A stretch of DNA of 64,000 nucleotides from Actinoplanes sp. N902-109 (GTDB lineage Bacteria > Actinomycetota > Actinomycetes > Mycobacteriales > Micromonosporaceae): contig NC_021191.1 of NCBI RefSeq assembly GCF_000389965.1, positions 7,255,501-7,319,500 on the forward strand, written 5' to 3'. The position numbers and the translations under genes were made by a program. Positions 51,237 to 59,685 of the stretch are shown one piece after another (positions within the stretch are counted from its first letter, which is position 1; each line of letters opens with the position of its first letter). The notes below the pieces were generated by a model. The model searched no databases and was not told the DNA's origin. It saw only the letters and a list, made by a program, of their open reading frames with translations.

Positions 51237-52760
51237 GTGAGCGAAGTGGTGTTTCCCCTCGGAGCGGACGGTCGGCGCAGCAGCACGGAGTTCGGCCGGG
51301 CGGTGGTCGCCGATGCCTTGCGAGCCGCGGATCCCGTCGCTGCCGCCGCTGCCGAACGGGAGACGGACTGGCGCAAGGGCTACCTGCGACACTTCCGTTC
51401 GCTGGTGACTGCCGGCCTGGGAAACGGGTACGAGACAGCCGCAGCCGGGTTGGAGTCGGTGCATCGCCGGATGAGCATCGAGGTTTCGGATCCGGCTACT
51501 CCCCCACCGCCGACGTTCACGGTTTCCGGCGAGGGCAAAGCGGAACGCGAACTACTCGTCCCGTACGGGAAAGAGGTTCTCCGAGGCGATTCCCTCCAGC
51601 GGCAGCTCGACGCATGGGTGAGTCGCGGGGTCATCGAGGCTTCGTGCGCCGAGATGGTGCGGTCCGTGGCCGCGAACCCGGACTGGCTCGACCTGTCCGA
51701 TCAACGGCTTGTGGTGCTCGGCGCGGGTGCGGAACTGGGGCCGTTGCCGCCGGTTCTCGCCTGGGGCGGCACCGTGGTTGGCGTCGACCTACCCCGGCCG
51801 GAACTGTGGGAGAGGGTCGCCGCTGCGGCCCGGCGCGGGGCCGGAACGCTGATCGCACCGGGGAAGTCAGTTTCCGACGCCGGGATCGATCTTCTGACGG
51901 CGTTGCCCACGGCCACGCAATGGCTTCTCGGGATCGAGGGGCGGCTGGTGCTCGGCAACTACGTGTACGCACCGGGCGCCGCATACCCGCTGCTGTCGGC
52001 CGCGGTGGATGCTCTCGGTAACCACATCTCCCGAGAACGCCCGGAGACGGCGCTCGCGTTCCTGGCCACCCCCACCGACACCTTCGCCGTTCCTGGGAAC
52101 GCCGTTGCCCAGGCAGCGGAGCGCTACCGGAATCGCTCAGCAGCTGCGCGGCTGGCCCAGCTCATGTCCGGCGGGAAGCTACTGGAACCCCATTTCCCGG
52201 ACGCCCGCATAGGCAACGGAGACCCGGCCCGCTCCGACCTGAGCGATATCCATCCGATGGATCCTCGCGCTGCTGACCCGGCGATTTCCGACCTGCGCGA
52301 TGCCGGCCCGGGCATCGCCAAGCTCCGTGCCGCTGACCCGGAAGGTGCAGGGCCGGGGATTGCCGACAGCCTGGTGCCGCAGCAAGGACCGAACTACGCG
52401 CTGGCCAAACGGATTCAGCGCTGGCGTGCCTCCGTCGCCCGGCACTCCGGGATCGACGTCAGCTTCTCGGTGGCTCCGCCCACCGCCACCCGCTCCGTGA
52501 CCCGGAACCGCCTGCTGGCAGCGGCGTACGCGGGTGCGCACCTGTTCGGCATCGAGGTGTTCGCCCCGGCGACAAGCAACCGGTTGATGGCCGCGCTGCT
52601 CGTGCACCAGCTGCGGAACCCCCGGCCGGCGGCGGCCCAGGCCTGGCAGGACGAGACGGTCGGGGCTGCCCACGGCGGGCTGTGGCGAGTCGGCTATCTC
52701 CCCCGTACAGCACTCGGTCTGGCAGCTGTCCGCGGCCTGCCCGCGGCGCTGTCCCACTGA
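51237..52760 (+). CDS. Unrecognised 507-residue protein with Rossmann-like segment
   Basis: I do not recognise the family. Residues ~1-110 are mainly helical; residues ~150-215 read as a Rossmann-type unit (QRLVVLGAGAELGPLPPVLAWGGTVVGVDL), and later YVYAPGAAYPLLSAAVDAL and a C-terminal AAAYAGAHLFGIEVFAP with GGLWRVGYLPRTALGLA look conserved. Residues ~322-380 are a low-complexity insertion with repeated AADPA/AGPGIA units, the local habit of repeat growth. GTG start. It could be a dehydrogenase-like enzyme, but no catalytic motif is obvious. Single gene. Confidence 0.75.
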   Translation: MSEVVFPLGADGRRSSTEFGRAVVADALRAADPVAAAAAERETDWRKGYLRHFRSLVTAGLGNGYETAAAGLESVHRRMSIEVSDPATPPPPTFTVSGEGKAERELLVPYGKEVLRGDSLQRQLDAWVSRGVIEASCAEMVRSVAANPDWLDLSDQRLVVLGAGAELGPLPPVLAWGGTVVGVDLPRPELWERVAAAARRGAGTLIAPGKSVSDAGIDLLTALPTATQWLLGIEGRLVLGNYVYAPGAAYPLLSAAVDALGNHISRERPETALAFLATPTDTFAVPGNAVAQAAERYRNRSAAARLAQLMSGGKLLEPHFPDARIGNGDPARSDLSDIHPMDPRAADPAISDLRDAGPGIAKLRAADPEGAGPGIADSLVPQQGPNYALAKRIQRWRASVARHSGIDVSFSVAPPTATRSVTRNRLLAAAYAGAHLFGIEVFAPATSNRLMAALLVHQLRNPRPAAAQAWQDETVGAAHGGLWRVGYLPRTALGLAAVRGLPAALSH

Positions 52761-52871
52761 GCGAGAAAGCTGCGAACGCCCGTTCCCAGCAGTGCCGGCG
52801 ACGCGGCCGACGGAACCCACCGTAGGCCGGGTCCGCCTCGCGGCGGGTCAGGAATGAGAGCTTGCGGCACG

Positions 52872-53744
52872 TCAGGCGTTGAAGGCAGCATGGCCGAACA
52901 GGCCGGGCAGCCCGCCACTGTGCAGGAACACGACTTTCCCGCGCGGCGGATTGGCGCACAGCCAGGCCATCGCCCGCCCCGTGTACGTCGGGTCCAGGAA
53001 CAGGCCCTCCGTGCGGGCGGCCAACGTCATTGCCGCGCGAACCTCGTCGGTGAGCGTCGCGTAGCCCGCACCCACCTGCGTACGGTCGATCCGCAGGCCC
53101 TCCGCCGCCACGCCCATGTCCGTCAGCAGCCCGGCCACCGTGGCGTGCGGATCCGGCACGGCGCCGGTGTCCACGCCGGACACACGATCGGTGCCCAGTT
53201 GTGCGACAAGGCCAGCCATCGTGCCGCCGGAGCCGACCGCGACCACCACCGTGTCCACCTCCGGGAGCTGATGCTGGATTTCCCGCGCGCAGTCGACGTA
53301 TCCCTGTGCTGACACCGGAGAGGTGCCGCCGAAGGGGATCACCCAGCCGTCCTGCTGCGCCGCGACCTCATCCAAGGGGTCGTTTCCCGCCCACACGATC
53401 CGAGCGCCGGCGAGGTTGTCCAACAGTACGTTCCCACGCGGCGTTTCCGGCGGTTTCCCGGCCAGCACGAGGGTGCAGCCGAGACCGAGCCGGGCGGCGG
53501 CCGCGGCGGTCAATCTGGCGTGGTTCGACTGCGGCGCACCCGTGGTCACCACCCGAGTTGCCCCTGCCTTGACCGCTTCGGCGCAGGTGTACTGCAGTTT
53601 CCGGACCTTGTTCCCACCACCACCCAGGCCGGTCAGGTCGTCGCGTTTGATCCAGAGTTCGTCCATGCCCAGCTCGCCGGCGAGGCGCAGTGCCGGTTCC
53701 AGTGGGGTCGGCCACGTGGCCAGGGGTATCGACCTGATCGTCAC
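52872..53744 (-). CDS. ACC deaminase/D-cysteine desulfhydrase-family PLP enzyme
   Basis: A 290-residue fold-type II PLP enzyme. WIKRDDLTGLGGGGNKVRKL contains the PLP lysine (in NKVRKL), TTGAPQSNHARLTAAAAARLGL is the family signature, and VAVGSGGTMAGL binds the phosphate. FLHSGGLPGLFG at the C terminus is typical. It deaminates 1-aminocyclopropane-1-carboxylate or cleaves D-cysteine; the sequence does not decide which. GTG start at 53744; TATGCT lies 8 nt upstream, so it is probably leaderless. It is divergent from the HAD gene. Confidence 0.9.
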   Translation of the reverse strand: MTIRSIPLATWPTPLEPALRLAGELGMDELWIKRDDLTGLGGGGNKVRKLQYTCAEAVKAGATRVVTTGAPQSNHARLTAAAAARLGLGCTLVLAGKPPETPRGNVLLDNLAGARIVWAGNDPLDEVAAQQDGWVIPFGGTSPVSAQGYVDCAREIQHQLPEVDTVVVAVGSGGTMAGLVAQLGTDRVSGVDTGAVPDPHATVAGLLTDMGVAAEGLRIDRTQVGAGYATLTDEVRAAMTLAARTEGLFLDPTYTGRAMAWLCANPPRGKVVFLHSGGLPGLFGHAAFNA

Positions 53745-53752
53745 GCTTGTCG

Positions 53753-53762
53753 AGCATAGGAT
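53753..53762. promoter_or_regulatory. Overlapping divergent -10 boxes
   Basis: TATGCT on the minus strand (53753-53758, for the PLP enzyme) and TAGGAT on the plus strand (53757-53762, for the HAD gene) share two bases. Each stands 7-8 nt before a GTG start. Confidence 0.5.
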
Positions 53763-53769
53763 GCCGGGC

Positions 53770-54444
53770 GTGACTTCGCGCGGCGTGCTCCTGGATCTGG
53801 ACGGCACTCTCGTCGACCACGAGGCGGCAGCGGAAAGCGGTCTCCGGGCCTGGCTGCCGACCATCGGCCAGCCGGTAACCCCGGAAACACTCGCCCGCTG
53901 GCACGACCTCGAGGAGATCCATCTCGCGGCATGGCGGGCCGGCACGATCAGCTTCTTGGAACAGCGTCGTCGTCGGTTACGCGATTTCCTCGGTACGGCC
54001 GCGGCTGACGAGGAAGTCGACGCCACCTACGCCGGTTACCTGACCCAGTACGAAGCCGCATGGCGCGCGTACGACGATGTGGTTCCCGCATTGCAGGCGC
54101 TCCAGGCGGCCGGGATACCGACCGCGGTGCTGACCAACGGCGCGACCGTCCAGCAGCACAAGAAGCTCGCGCGCACCGGCCTCGCGGCCCTGGTCGGGCC
54201 GGTGTTCACGGTCGAGGACCTGGGCGTCGCGAAGCCGTTGCCGGAGGCGTTCCTCGGCGTCTGCCAACGCTGGGGGCTGGCGCCCGCCGATGTGCTCAGC
54301 GTCGGCGACAACTACGAGTTCGACGTGGTGGCGGCACGCGCAGCCGGCCTCAACGCCGTACATCTGGATCGGCTTGGAACGGGTCCTGTCGACGAGCCGC
54401 ACCGCATCGTGACGCTTGGAGAACTACCGAGGCTGCTGAGTTGA
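53770..54444 (+). CDS. HAD-family hydrolase
   Basis: A 224-residue haloacid-dehalogenase-type phosphatase: LLDLDGTLVDHE (nucleophile Asp), TAVLTNGAT (motif II), VAKPLPEAF (motif III Lys) and LSVGDNYEFDVVAA (motif IV). A small helical cap lies between motifs I and II. The GTG at 53770 sits 7 nt after TAGGAT and gives the normal N terminus; ATG 53761 is an alternative. It ends 2 nt from the convergent DUF389 gene. The substrate is unknown; family members dephosphorylate small metabolites. Confidence 0.92.
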   Translation: MTSRGVLLDLDGTLVDHEAAAESGLRAWLPTIGQPVTPETLARWHDLEEIHLAAWRAGTISFLEQRRRRLRDFLGTAAADEEVDATYAGYLTQYEAAWRAYDDVVPALQALQAAGIPTAVLTNGATVQQHKKLARTGLAALVGPVFTVEDLGVAKPLPEAFLGVCQRWGLAPADVLSVGDNYEFDVVAARAAGLNAVHLDRLGTGPVDEPHRIVTLGELPRLLS

Positions 54445-54446
54445 TC

Positions 54447-55364
54447 TCAGGAACGCCGGAACGCCAACCGCTGCACGGTCAGGGTGAGCACTCCGGCGAG
54501 AATGATCGCTGCAACGTTGATCAGTAATTGCAGCGCGGATCCGAAGGCTTCGTCGGGTACGCCGTAAGCGAGCGCGACGGCCGCGTTCGCCGCCGCCGGC
54601 ACCGTGGTGACGGAGATCAGCACGCCAACCAACGTGCCCGCCTTGGCGGAGGTCAGCGACAGCATCCCGGCGATCCCGGCGAGGAACCCGACGACCCAGC
54701 TGAGCGCGTCGGGCTGCCAGATGAAGTTCGTCAACGGCCGGTCGCCGAGCAGCATGGCCTTGTCCACCAGCCCGAGCGCATCAAGCAGCCGCGTAGTGAC
54801 GACCGTGACCACCATGCCCGCCGTGAAGCCCGCCGCAAGAGCGAGCAAGGACCGCCGGATCAGCGATGCGCGGCGCCGGACCACCCCGACGCAGAACGCG
54901 GCCAGTGGCCCGAACTCCGGCCCGACCACCATCGCCCCGACGATCAGGATCGGCTGATCCAGCAGCACGCCGATGCCCGCGATGACGGTCGCCACCACCA
55001 TGAACGTGAGGAACGCACCGGAAAGCTCGCTTTCCTGCGCGGTTGTGTTCTCGATTTCCTCCCAGACGACAGCGTCCACGCCCAGCCCGGGAACGCGCTT
55101 CTCCGCACGGGCGGCGGCTGCGGAGAGCGTGGTGTCCACGCGCTCCACCATGATCGACCCATCCCGCTCGATGCCCAGTTCGCGCAGTCGTTCGATGACG
55201 CGGCTGGCGCCCTCCCGAACGACATCACACAGCATCAGGTCACCGACGGGATCCCGGGCGGTTCCGGGTAACACGACGACGTGCGTGACCCCGTCGTCGT
55301 AGATCAGCAGCTTCTCGACCGCCTCGGTGCGGTCCGCCGGACAGATGATGCGCAGGTGAAGCAC
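54447..55364 (-). CDS. DUF389/TIGR00341-type membrane protein
   Basis: A 305-residue protein. The N-terminal ~115 residues form a cytoplasmic alpha/beta domain; the C-terminal part has about six spans with the DUF389 signature (LDQPILIVGAMVVGPEFGPLAAFCVG; VSVTTVPAAANAAVALA). The function is unknown. I place the start at GTG 55364 (VLHLRIICPADRTEAVEKLL); upstream the frame continues only through repeat-derived sequence (ARKPGT units). Confidence 0.88.
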   Translation of the reverse strand: MLHLRIICPADRTEAVEKLLIYDDGVTHVVVLPGTARDPVGDLMLCDVVREGASRVIERLRELGIERDGSIMVERVDTTLSAAAARAEKRVPGLGVDAVVWEEIENTTAQESELSGAFLTFMVVATVIAGIGVLLDQPILIVGAMVVGPEFGPLAAFCVGVVRRRASLIRRSLLALAAGFTAGMVVTVVTTRLLDALGLVDKAMLLGDRPLTNFIWQPDALSWVVGFLAGIAGMLSLTSAKAGTLVGVLISVTTVPAAANAAVALAYGVPDEAFGSALQLLINVAAIILAGVLTLTVQRLAFRRS

Positions 55365-55394
55365 CGGCTTATCGAACCATGCGAGGCCCACGAC

Positions 55395-55560
55395 CTTGGA
55401 TCCCGTTCCCGGTTTCCGAGCTACGGACGTTCCCGGTTTCCCAGCCGGGCACGTTCCCGGCTTCCGAGCAACAGGCGCGTTTCCGGTTCCTAGCACGGGC
55501 GCCTTCACGGTTTCCGAGCTACGGGGGCGTTCCCGGCTTCCGGTTTCCGGGTTTCTCGGA
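55395..55560. repeat. Degenerate ~20-bp repeats rich in GTTCCCGG/GGTTTCCGAG
   Basis: About seven units of the type CGTTCCCGGTTTCCGAGCTA in tandem, upstream of the DUF389 start. The stretch 55365-55768 shows no gene. Confidence 0.8.
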
Positions 55561-55768
55561 GAATGCCGGCCGCGTGAGCCGAATCTGCGGCTGCCAGGGC
55601 GTGCCGGCGCGTCCGATGGAGCAGGGCAACGCTAGGCGGATCTGCTCGTGCAGCCAGCCGGAAGCCGACCGCACCCGCCGGCACCGCGTCGGCCCCGGCT
55701 ACGAGCCGAGTGACCGCGTCGTTCCTGTACTCGCACGATGACTTCCCGCGGGAGGCGGTGGTCCTGGA

Positions 55769-56341
55769 TCATGGCCGCTTCGCGTCCTCGGGCGGCACGT
55801 CGAGGTCGGTGTCGTCGGCCGTGTCGCCCACCGGCACGACTTGTACCTGCCCGGCGTGGGCGCGAAGGTAATCCCGGGCACCGCGATCACCTGTCGCCGC
55901 CTCGGAAACGCCTTTCCAGTGATCGCGGCCCAACAGCACTGGGTGGGAACGCCGGTTTCCGTATCCGCCCATGACGAGCGCTTCCGGACTGGCGAAGGCA
56001 GCTATCCGCCGTACCGCATCGGTGCTGACGCCCGGCATGTCGACCAGCAGGACGACCACCGCGACGGCGGCCGTTGCAGCGGCCGCAGCCAATCCGGCGC
56101 GCAAGGATGAGGCCATGCCGGTATCCCAGGCCGGATTCTCGACGAAGTCCAGACCCGGAGCCGCCGCCCGCACCCGATCGGCCTGTGCACCCACGACCAC
56201 GAGGACGGGATCCAGCCTGGCTTCCCGCATCGTCGTGGCGGCTCGCTCCACGAGCAGACTGCCTTGCCAGGAAACGAGCGCTTTCGGCATGCCATATCGC
56301 CGTCCGGCGCCTGCTGCAAGAACAACCCCGGCCACCGTCAT
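55769..56341 (-). CDS. MobA/MocA-like NTP transferase
   Basis: A 190-residue nucleotidyltransferase of the MobA/CoxI-associated molybdenum cofactor cytidylyltransferase type. LAAGAGRRYGMPKAL near the N terminus is the nucleotide-binding loop, VVVLLVDMPGV the metal strand and RRSHPVLLGRDHW is typical of MocA. It would transfer a nucleotide to molybdopterin or a sugar phosphate; no molybdoenzyme is nearby. Confidence 0.88.
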   Translation of the reverse strand: MTVAGVVLAAGAGRRYGMPKALVSWQGSLLVERAATTMREARLDPVLVVVGAQADRVRAAAPGLDFVENPAWDTGMASSLRAGLAAAAATAAVAVVVLLVDMPGVSTDAVRRIAAFASPEALVMGGYGNRRSHPVLLGRDHWKGVSEAATGDRGARDYLRAHAGQVQVVPVGDTADDTDLDVPPEDAKRP

Positions 56342-56443
56342 GCGGCGAGCCTACGACCGTCGGTCTCGCGCGGCATGCGCGATGGGCACGGCGTTTCCCG
56401 AAGTTTCCCAACGGGACGCAGCCCGGCGAGCCAGCGTCAGCTC

Positions 56444-56745
56444 GCAGAAGCGGCACACGCTCGGTGAGCCGTCAGCCTCGCAGGCCGGGCCACGCTCGAC
56501 GAGCGAGCGACAGCCCTACAGGCGCGGCACACGCTCGGCAAGCGAGCGTCAGTCTCCGCAGACGCGGCACACGCTCGGCGAGCGAGCGTCAGTCTCCGCA
56601 GACGCGGCACACACTTGGCGAGCGAGCGTCAGTCTCCGCAGACGCGGCACACGCTCGATGAGCCGCCGTCAGCCTCGCAGGCCGGGCCACGCTCGGCGAG
56701 CCAGCGTCAGCCCGCAGACGCGGCACAGGCTCGGCGAACGGGCGT
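56444..56745. repeat. 40-bp tandem repeat, four clear and several degenerate copies
   Basis: Unit starting GCGGCACACGCTCGG, at 56524, 56564, 56604 and 56644 (exactly 40 bp apart); the flanks carry diverged copies with GCCGGGCCACGCTCG. No gene lies in 56342-56814. Confidence 0.92.
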
Positions 56746-56814
56746 CATGTTGATAGCTGGGCGCTAGCTTGTTGGGTGTCGGAGTGGCGGGGGCACCGAC
56801 CACACAGGCGGGCG

Positions 56815-57729
56815 TCAGGCCGGTGGGCGGCGGCTGCGGAGTCGGCGGAGCATGCGGGCGTCACCGAAGCCGACGGCTCGGGCTGCTGATTCGATGGTGG
56901 CGCCGTGGCTGATGAGGTGTTCCGCGCGTTCCAGGCGTAGGAGCTGCTGGTAGCGCAGCGGGGTGTGGCCGGTCGCGGCCTCGAAGCGGCGGGTGAGGGT
57001 GCGCTCGCTGACGCCGGCCGCGTGGGCCAGGTCGCCGAGGGGCAGCGGTTCGGCGAAGTGGGCGTCGATGCGATCCTGCACCCGGTGCACGGCGTCGCTG
57101 AGGTGGGCGCGGTGCCGGAGCATTGCGCTTTCCTGCTGGTCATCGCCGTTGCGGCGGGCGTACACGACCATCTGCCGCGCCACCCTGGCGGCCACCGCCG
57201 CGCCGTGCCGGACCGCGAGCAGGTGCAACGCGAGGTCGATGCCGCTGGCGATACCTGCCGACGTCACCACCCGGTCGTGCGACACGTAGAGGACGTCGCG
57301 AACGACCTCGGCGCGTGGATACCGGCGGGCCAGCACCTCCTGCAGATCGTGGTGGGTGGTGCAGCGGCGGCCGTCGAGCAGCCCGGCGCGACCGAGTGCG
57401 TCCGCGCCGGCGCACACGCTGGCGACCGTGCCGCCCGCGGTGTGGTGGGCGGCGATCCGGTGCAGCGTCCGCGTTTCCAGGTGGCCGGTCCCGGCCAGGT
57501 GCGGCGCACGCCAGCCGGGAACCACAATCAGATCGTTCCGGTCCAGCTCCGGCCATTCGGTCTCGGCGCGCAACGGTACGCCTTGGTGGCTCGGAATTTC
57601 CGACCGTTCCCCGACGTACGAGAGACCGTAGTCGTGCCCGAAATCAGCGGCGGTGGAGAACACCTGGGCCGCGCCGGCAAGGTCGAGCAGGTGCAGGCCG
57701 GGCACCAGAACGAAGACGACGCGACTCAC
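56815..57729 (-). CDS. GlxA-type transcriptional regulator (DJ-1/PfpI sensor plus AraC domain)
   Basis: A 304-residue regulator. Residues 1-175 form a class I glutamine-amidotransferase-like domain with VASVCAGADALGRAGLLDG around the cysteine elbow. Residues ~205-300 carry two AraC helix-turn-helix motifs (PLGDLAHAAGVSERTLTRRFE; TIESAARAVGFGDARMLRRL). Its ATG overlaps the isochorismatase stop, so the two form an operon in which the regulator is second; it probably controls the isochorismatase gene. Confidence 0.92.
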   Translation of the reverse strand: MSRVVFVLVPGLHLLDLAGAAQVFSTAADFGHDYGLSYVGERSEIPSHQGVPLRAETEWPELDRNDLIVVPGWRAPHLAGTGHLETRTLHRIAAHHTAGGTVASVCAGADALGRAGLLDGRRCTTHHDLQEVLARRYPRAEVVRDVLYVSHDRVVTSAGIASGIDLALHLLAVRHGAAVAARVARQMVVYARRNGDDQQESAMLRHRAHLSDAVHRVQDRIDAHFAEPLPLGDLAHAAGVSERTLTRRFEAATGHTPLRYQQLLRLERAEHLISHGATIESAARAVGFGDARMLRRLRSRRPPA

Positions 57730-58310
57730 GATCCGGTCAGCTCTCCCACCTTCACCACGGTAGCGAACCGACCGGCGAGTGCGTACTCGGTGCGCGTCAC
57801 GATGTCGTCGACCTGCAACGTGCGCGGGTCAGCGACGATCTCCTCGACGCTGCGACCGGCCGGTGCGTCCCGGTGCGCGATCGGGAAGGTCGTGGTGGCA
57901 TCGGTGACAAAGGTGATCGCGTATCCCAGGTCGGCGCCGACTCGGGCCGTCGTTTCCACGCACTGTTCCGTCTGGATCCCGCAGAGCGTCAGGTCGTGGA
58001 TGCCCCGCTTGGTGAGCAGCTGTTGCAGGTTCGTGGTGGAGAAGGCGTTCCGCGAGGTCTTGGTGATGGTCGGCTCCTCGGACAGCGGCGTCAGTTCGTC
58101 GAAGACCCGGACGTTTCCCGATGCCGGGTCGAACGGGCTGCCGCTGCCGGGCTCGGAATGCAGCACCCAGACCACGAGGTCCCCGGCGGCCCGCGCCGCG
58201 TCGACGAGGCGTTGCACGGGTTTCCCGATCTCCGGATCACCGACGATCCGCCAGTTCCGCCGGACCCGGAACGACTCCTGGACATCAATGACGATCAGCG
58301 CTCTGTTCAT
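57726..58310 (-). CDS. Isochorismatase-family cysteine hydrolase
   Basis: A 194-residue hydrolase: LIVIDVQESF (catalytic Asp), a Lys in TKTSRNAFS, and LCGIQTEQCVETTARVGADLGY with the nucleophilic Cys. These are the three catalytic parts of nicotinamidase/isochorismatase-like enzymes. The substrate is unknown. The ATG at 58310 is the normal family start. It is first in an operon with GlxA and divergent from the SDR gene. Confidence 0.92.
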   Translation of the reverse strand: MNRALIVIDVQESFRVRRNWRIVGDPEIGKPVQRLVDAARAAGDLVVWVLHSEPGSGSPFDPASGNVRVFDELTPLSEEPTITKTSRNAFSTTNLQQLLTKRGIHDLTLCGIQTEQCVETTARVGADLGYAITFVTDATTTFPIAHRDAPAGRSVEEIVADPRTLQVDDIVTRTEYALAGRFATVVKVGELTGS

Positions 58311-58520
58311 ACGTCGATCCTCCGGCCCGGTTTGCGAATCGGAAAGACACGGACCCGACCAGCACCGGAACGATCTGGTCAGGTGCCTCGACAGCGGGCC
58401 GCAAAGCTCGACAGCGGGCCCCGGAAAGCCCGGCAGCGGGCCCGGAAGGCGCGGCAGCGGGCCCGGAAGCTCGACAGCGGGCCCGGAAAGTTGGTACGGC
58501 GAGCGGCGCCGCATTCACCA

Positions 58521-58526
58521 TAAAAT
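58521..58526 (+). promoter_or_regulatory. Candidate -10 box for the SDR gene (leaderless)
   Basis: TAAAAT, 7 nt before the ATG at 58534; no ribosome site. Confidence 0.5.
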
Positions 58527-58533
58527 CATCGAT

Positions 58534-59259
58534 ATGACGGGGAAACTTGAGGGCAAGACCGCCGTCGTTACCGGCGGATCCCGCGGCATCGGCCGCGCCA
58601 TCGTGACCCGGCTGGCAGCCGACGGCGCCAGCGTCATCTTCGGTTATCGCGCCCGTTCAGCGGAGGCTGCGGAGTTGGAGAGGACCGTTCCCGGCGCCCG
58701 GGCCGTGCAGGCGGACCTGGCGCAGCCCGGCGCGGTCCACCGTTTGCTCGACCTGGCCGGCGACAACCTCGACATCCTGGTGGCGAACGCGGCGGCTTCG
58801 TTCACCCGCACACCGTTTGCCGACATCACCGAGGCCGAGTACGACCGTATCTTCACCGTCAACACCCGTTCCACGTTCCAAGCGATCCAGTACGCCGCAA
58901 CGCACATGCGCGACAACGGCCGCATCATCACGGTGTCGACCATCAACACCGTTCTCCCGTTTCCCGGGGACGGCGTATATATCGGAAGCAAGGGAGCCGT
59001 GGAACAGTTCGCCGCGGTGGCAGCCAAGGAACTCGGGCCGCGCGGGATCACGGTGAACACCGTTTCCCCGGGAGCGACCGACACCGACCTTCTCCGGTCT
59101 ACGAACACCGAGGAAGGCCTGGCTTTGTCGGCTCGGCTGTCACCCCTGGGCCGGCTCGGTGAGCCCGAGGACATCGCGGACGTGGTCGCGTTCCTGGCCG
59201 GCCCGGACGGCCGTTGGATCACCGGCCAGAACATCCACGCCAGCGGCGGGATCATTTAG
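58534..59259 (+). CDS. Classical SDR oxidoreductase
   Basis: A 241-residue short-chain dehydrogenase: TGGSRGIGRA (cofactor loop), VANAAAS (NNAG-type motif), catalytic Ser in TVSTIN, and YIGSK supplying the YxxxK pair; PGATDTDLLR follows. The C-terminal GQNIHASGGII matches the FabG-like group. The cytoplasmic substrate is unknown. No ribosome site; TAAAAT 7 nt before the ATG indicates a leaderless mRNA. Confidence 0.94.
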   Translation: MTGKLEGKTAVVTGGSRGIGRAIVTRLAADGASVIFGYRARSAEAAELERTVPGARAVQADLAQPGAVHRLLDLAGDNLDILVANAAASFTRTPFADITEAEYDRIFTVNTRSTFQAIQYAATHMRDNGRIITVSTINTVLPFPGDGVYIGSKGAVEQFAAVAAKELGPRGITVNTVSPGATDTDLLRSTNTEEGLALSARLSPLGRLGEPEDIADVVAFLAGPDGRWITGQNIHASGGII

Positions 59260-59419
59260 GAAGGCGAACCGGACGAACAAGGCGTTGGGGCGCTGCCGCA
59301 ACGGCTTCCACGATCCGACGGCTTCTCAGGAACTGCCGCTCAGCCAAAGCGCGCAGCAGGGTGGGAGACGCGGCGCCAGGCACTGCCGCACGGACAAGCA
59401 GTGCGGCAGTGCGGCGGTA

Positions 59420-59655
59420 ACACCAGAACATCGGAAACATCGGAACACCGGAACACCGGAACACCGGAACACCGGAACACCGGAACGACGGAACGACGGA
59501 ACGACGGAACGACGGAACGACGGAACGACGGAACGATCTAACGGCTTAACGGCTTAACAGCGGACCAGCGGACCAGCGGACCGGCGGACCGGCGGACCGG
59601 CGGACCGGCGGACCGGCGGACCGGCGGACCGGCGGACCGGCGGACCAGCGCAACA
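59420..59655. repeat. 8-bp tandem repeat in homogeneous blocks
   Basis: A run of 8-bp units passes through successive variants: GGAACACC, then GGAACGAC, then GGCTTAAC, GGACCAGC and finally GGACCGGC, each in a block of two to about nine copies. The stretch 59260-59685 contains no gene. Confidence 0.93.
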
Positions 59656-59685
59656 GCTAAAGCGGCGGTGTTCCGGTGGGCTGGG

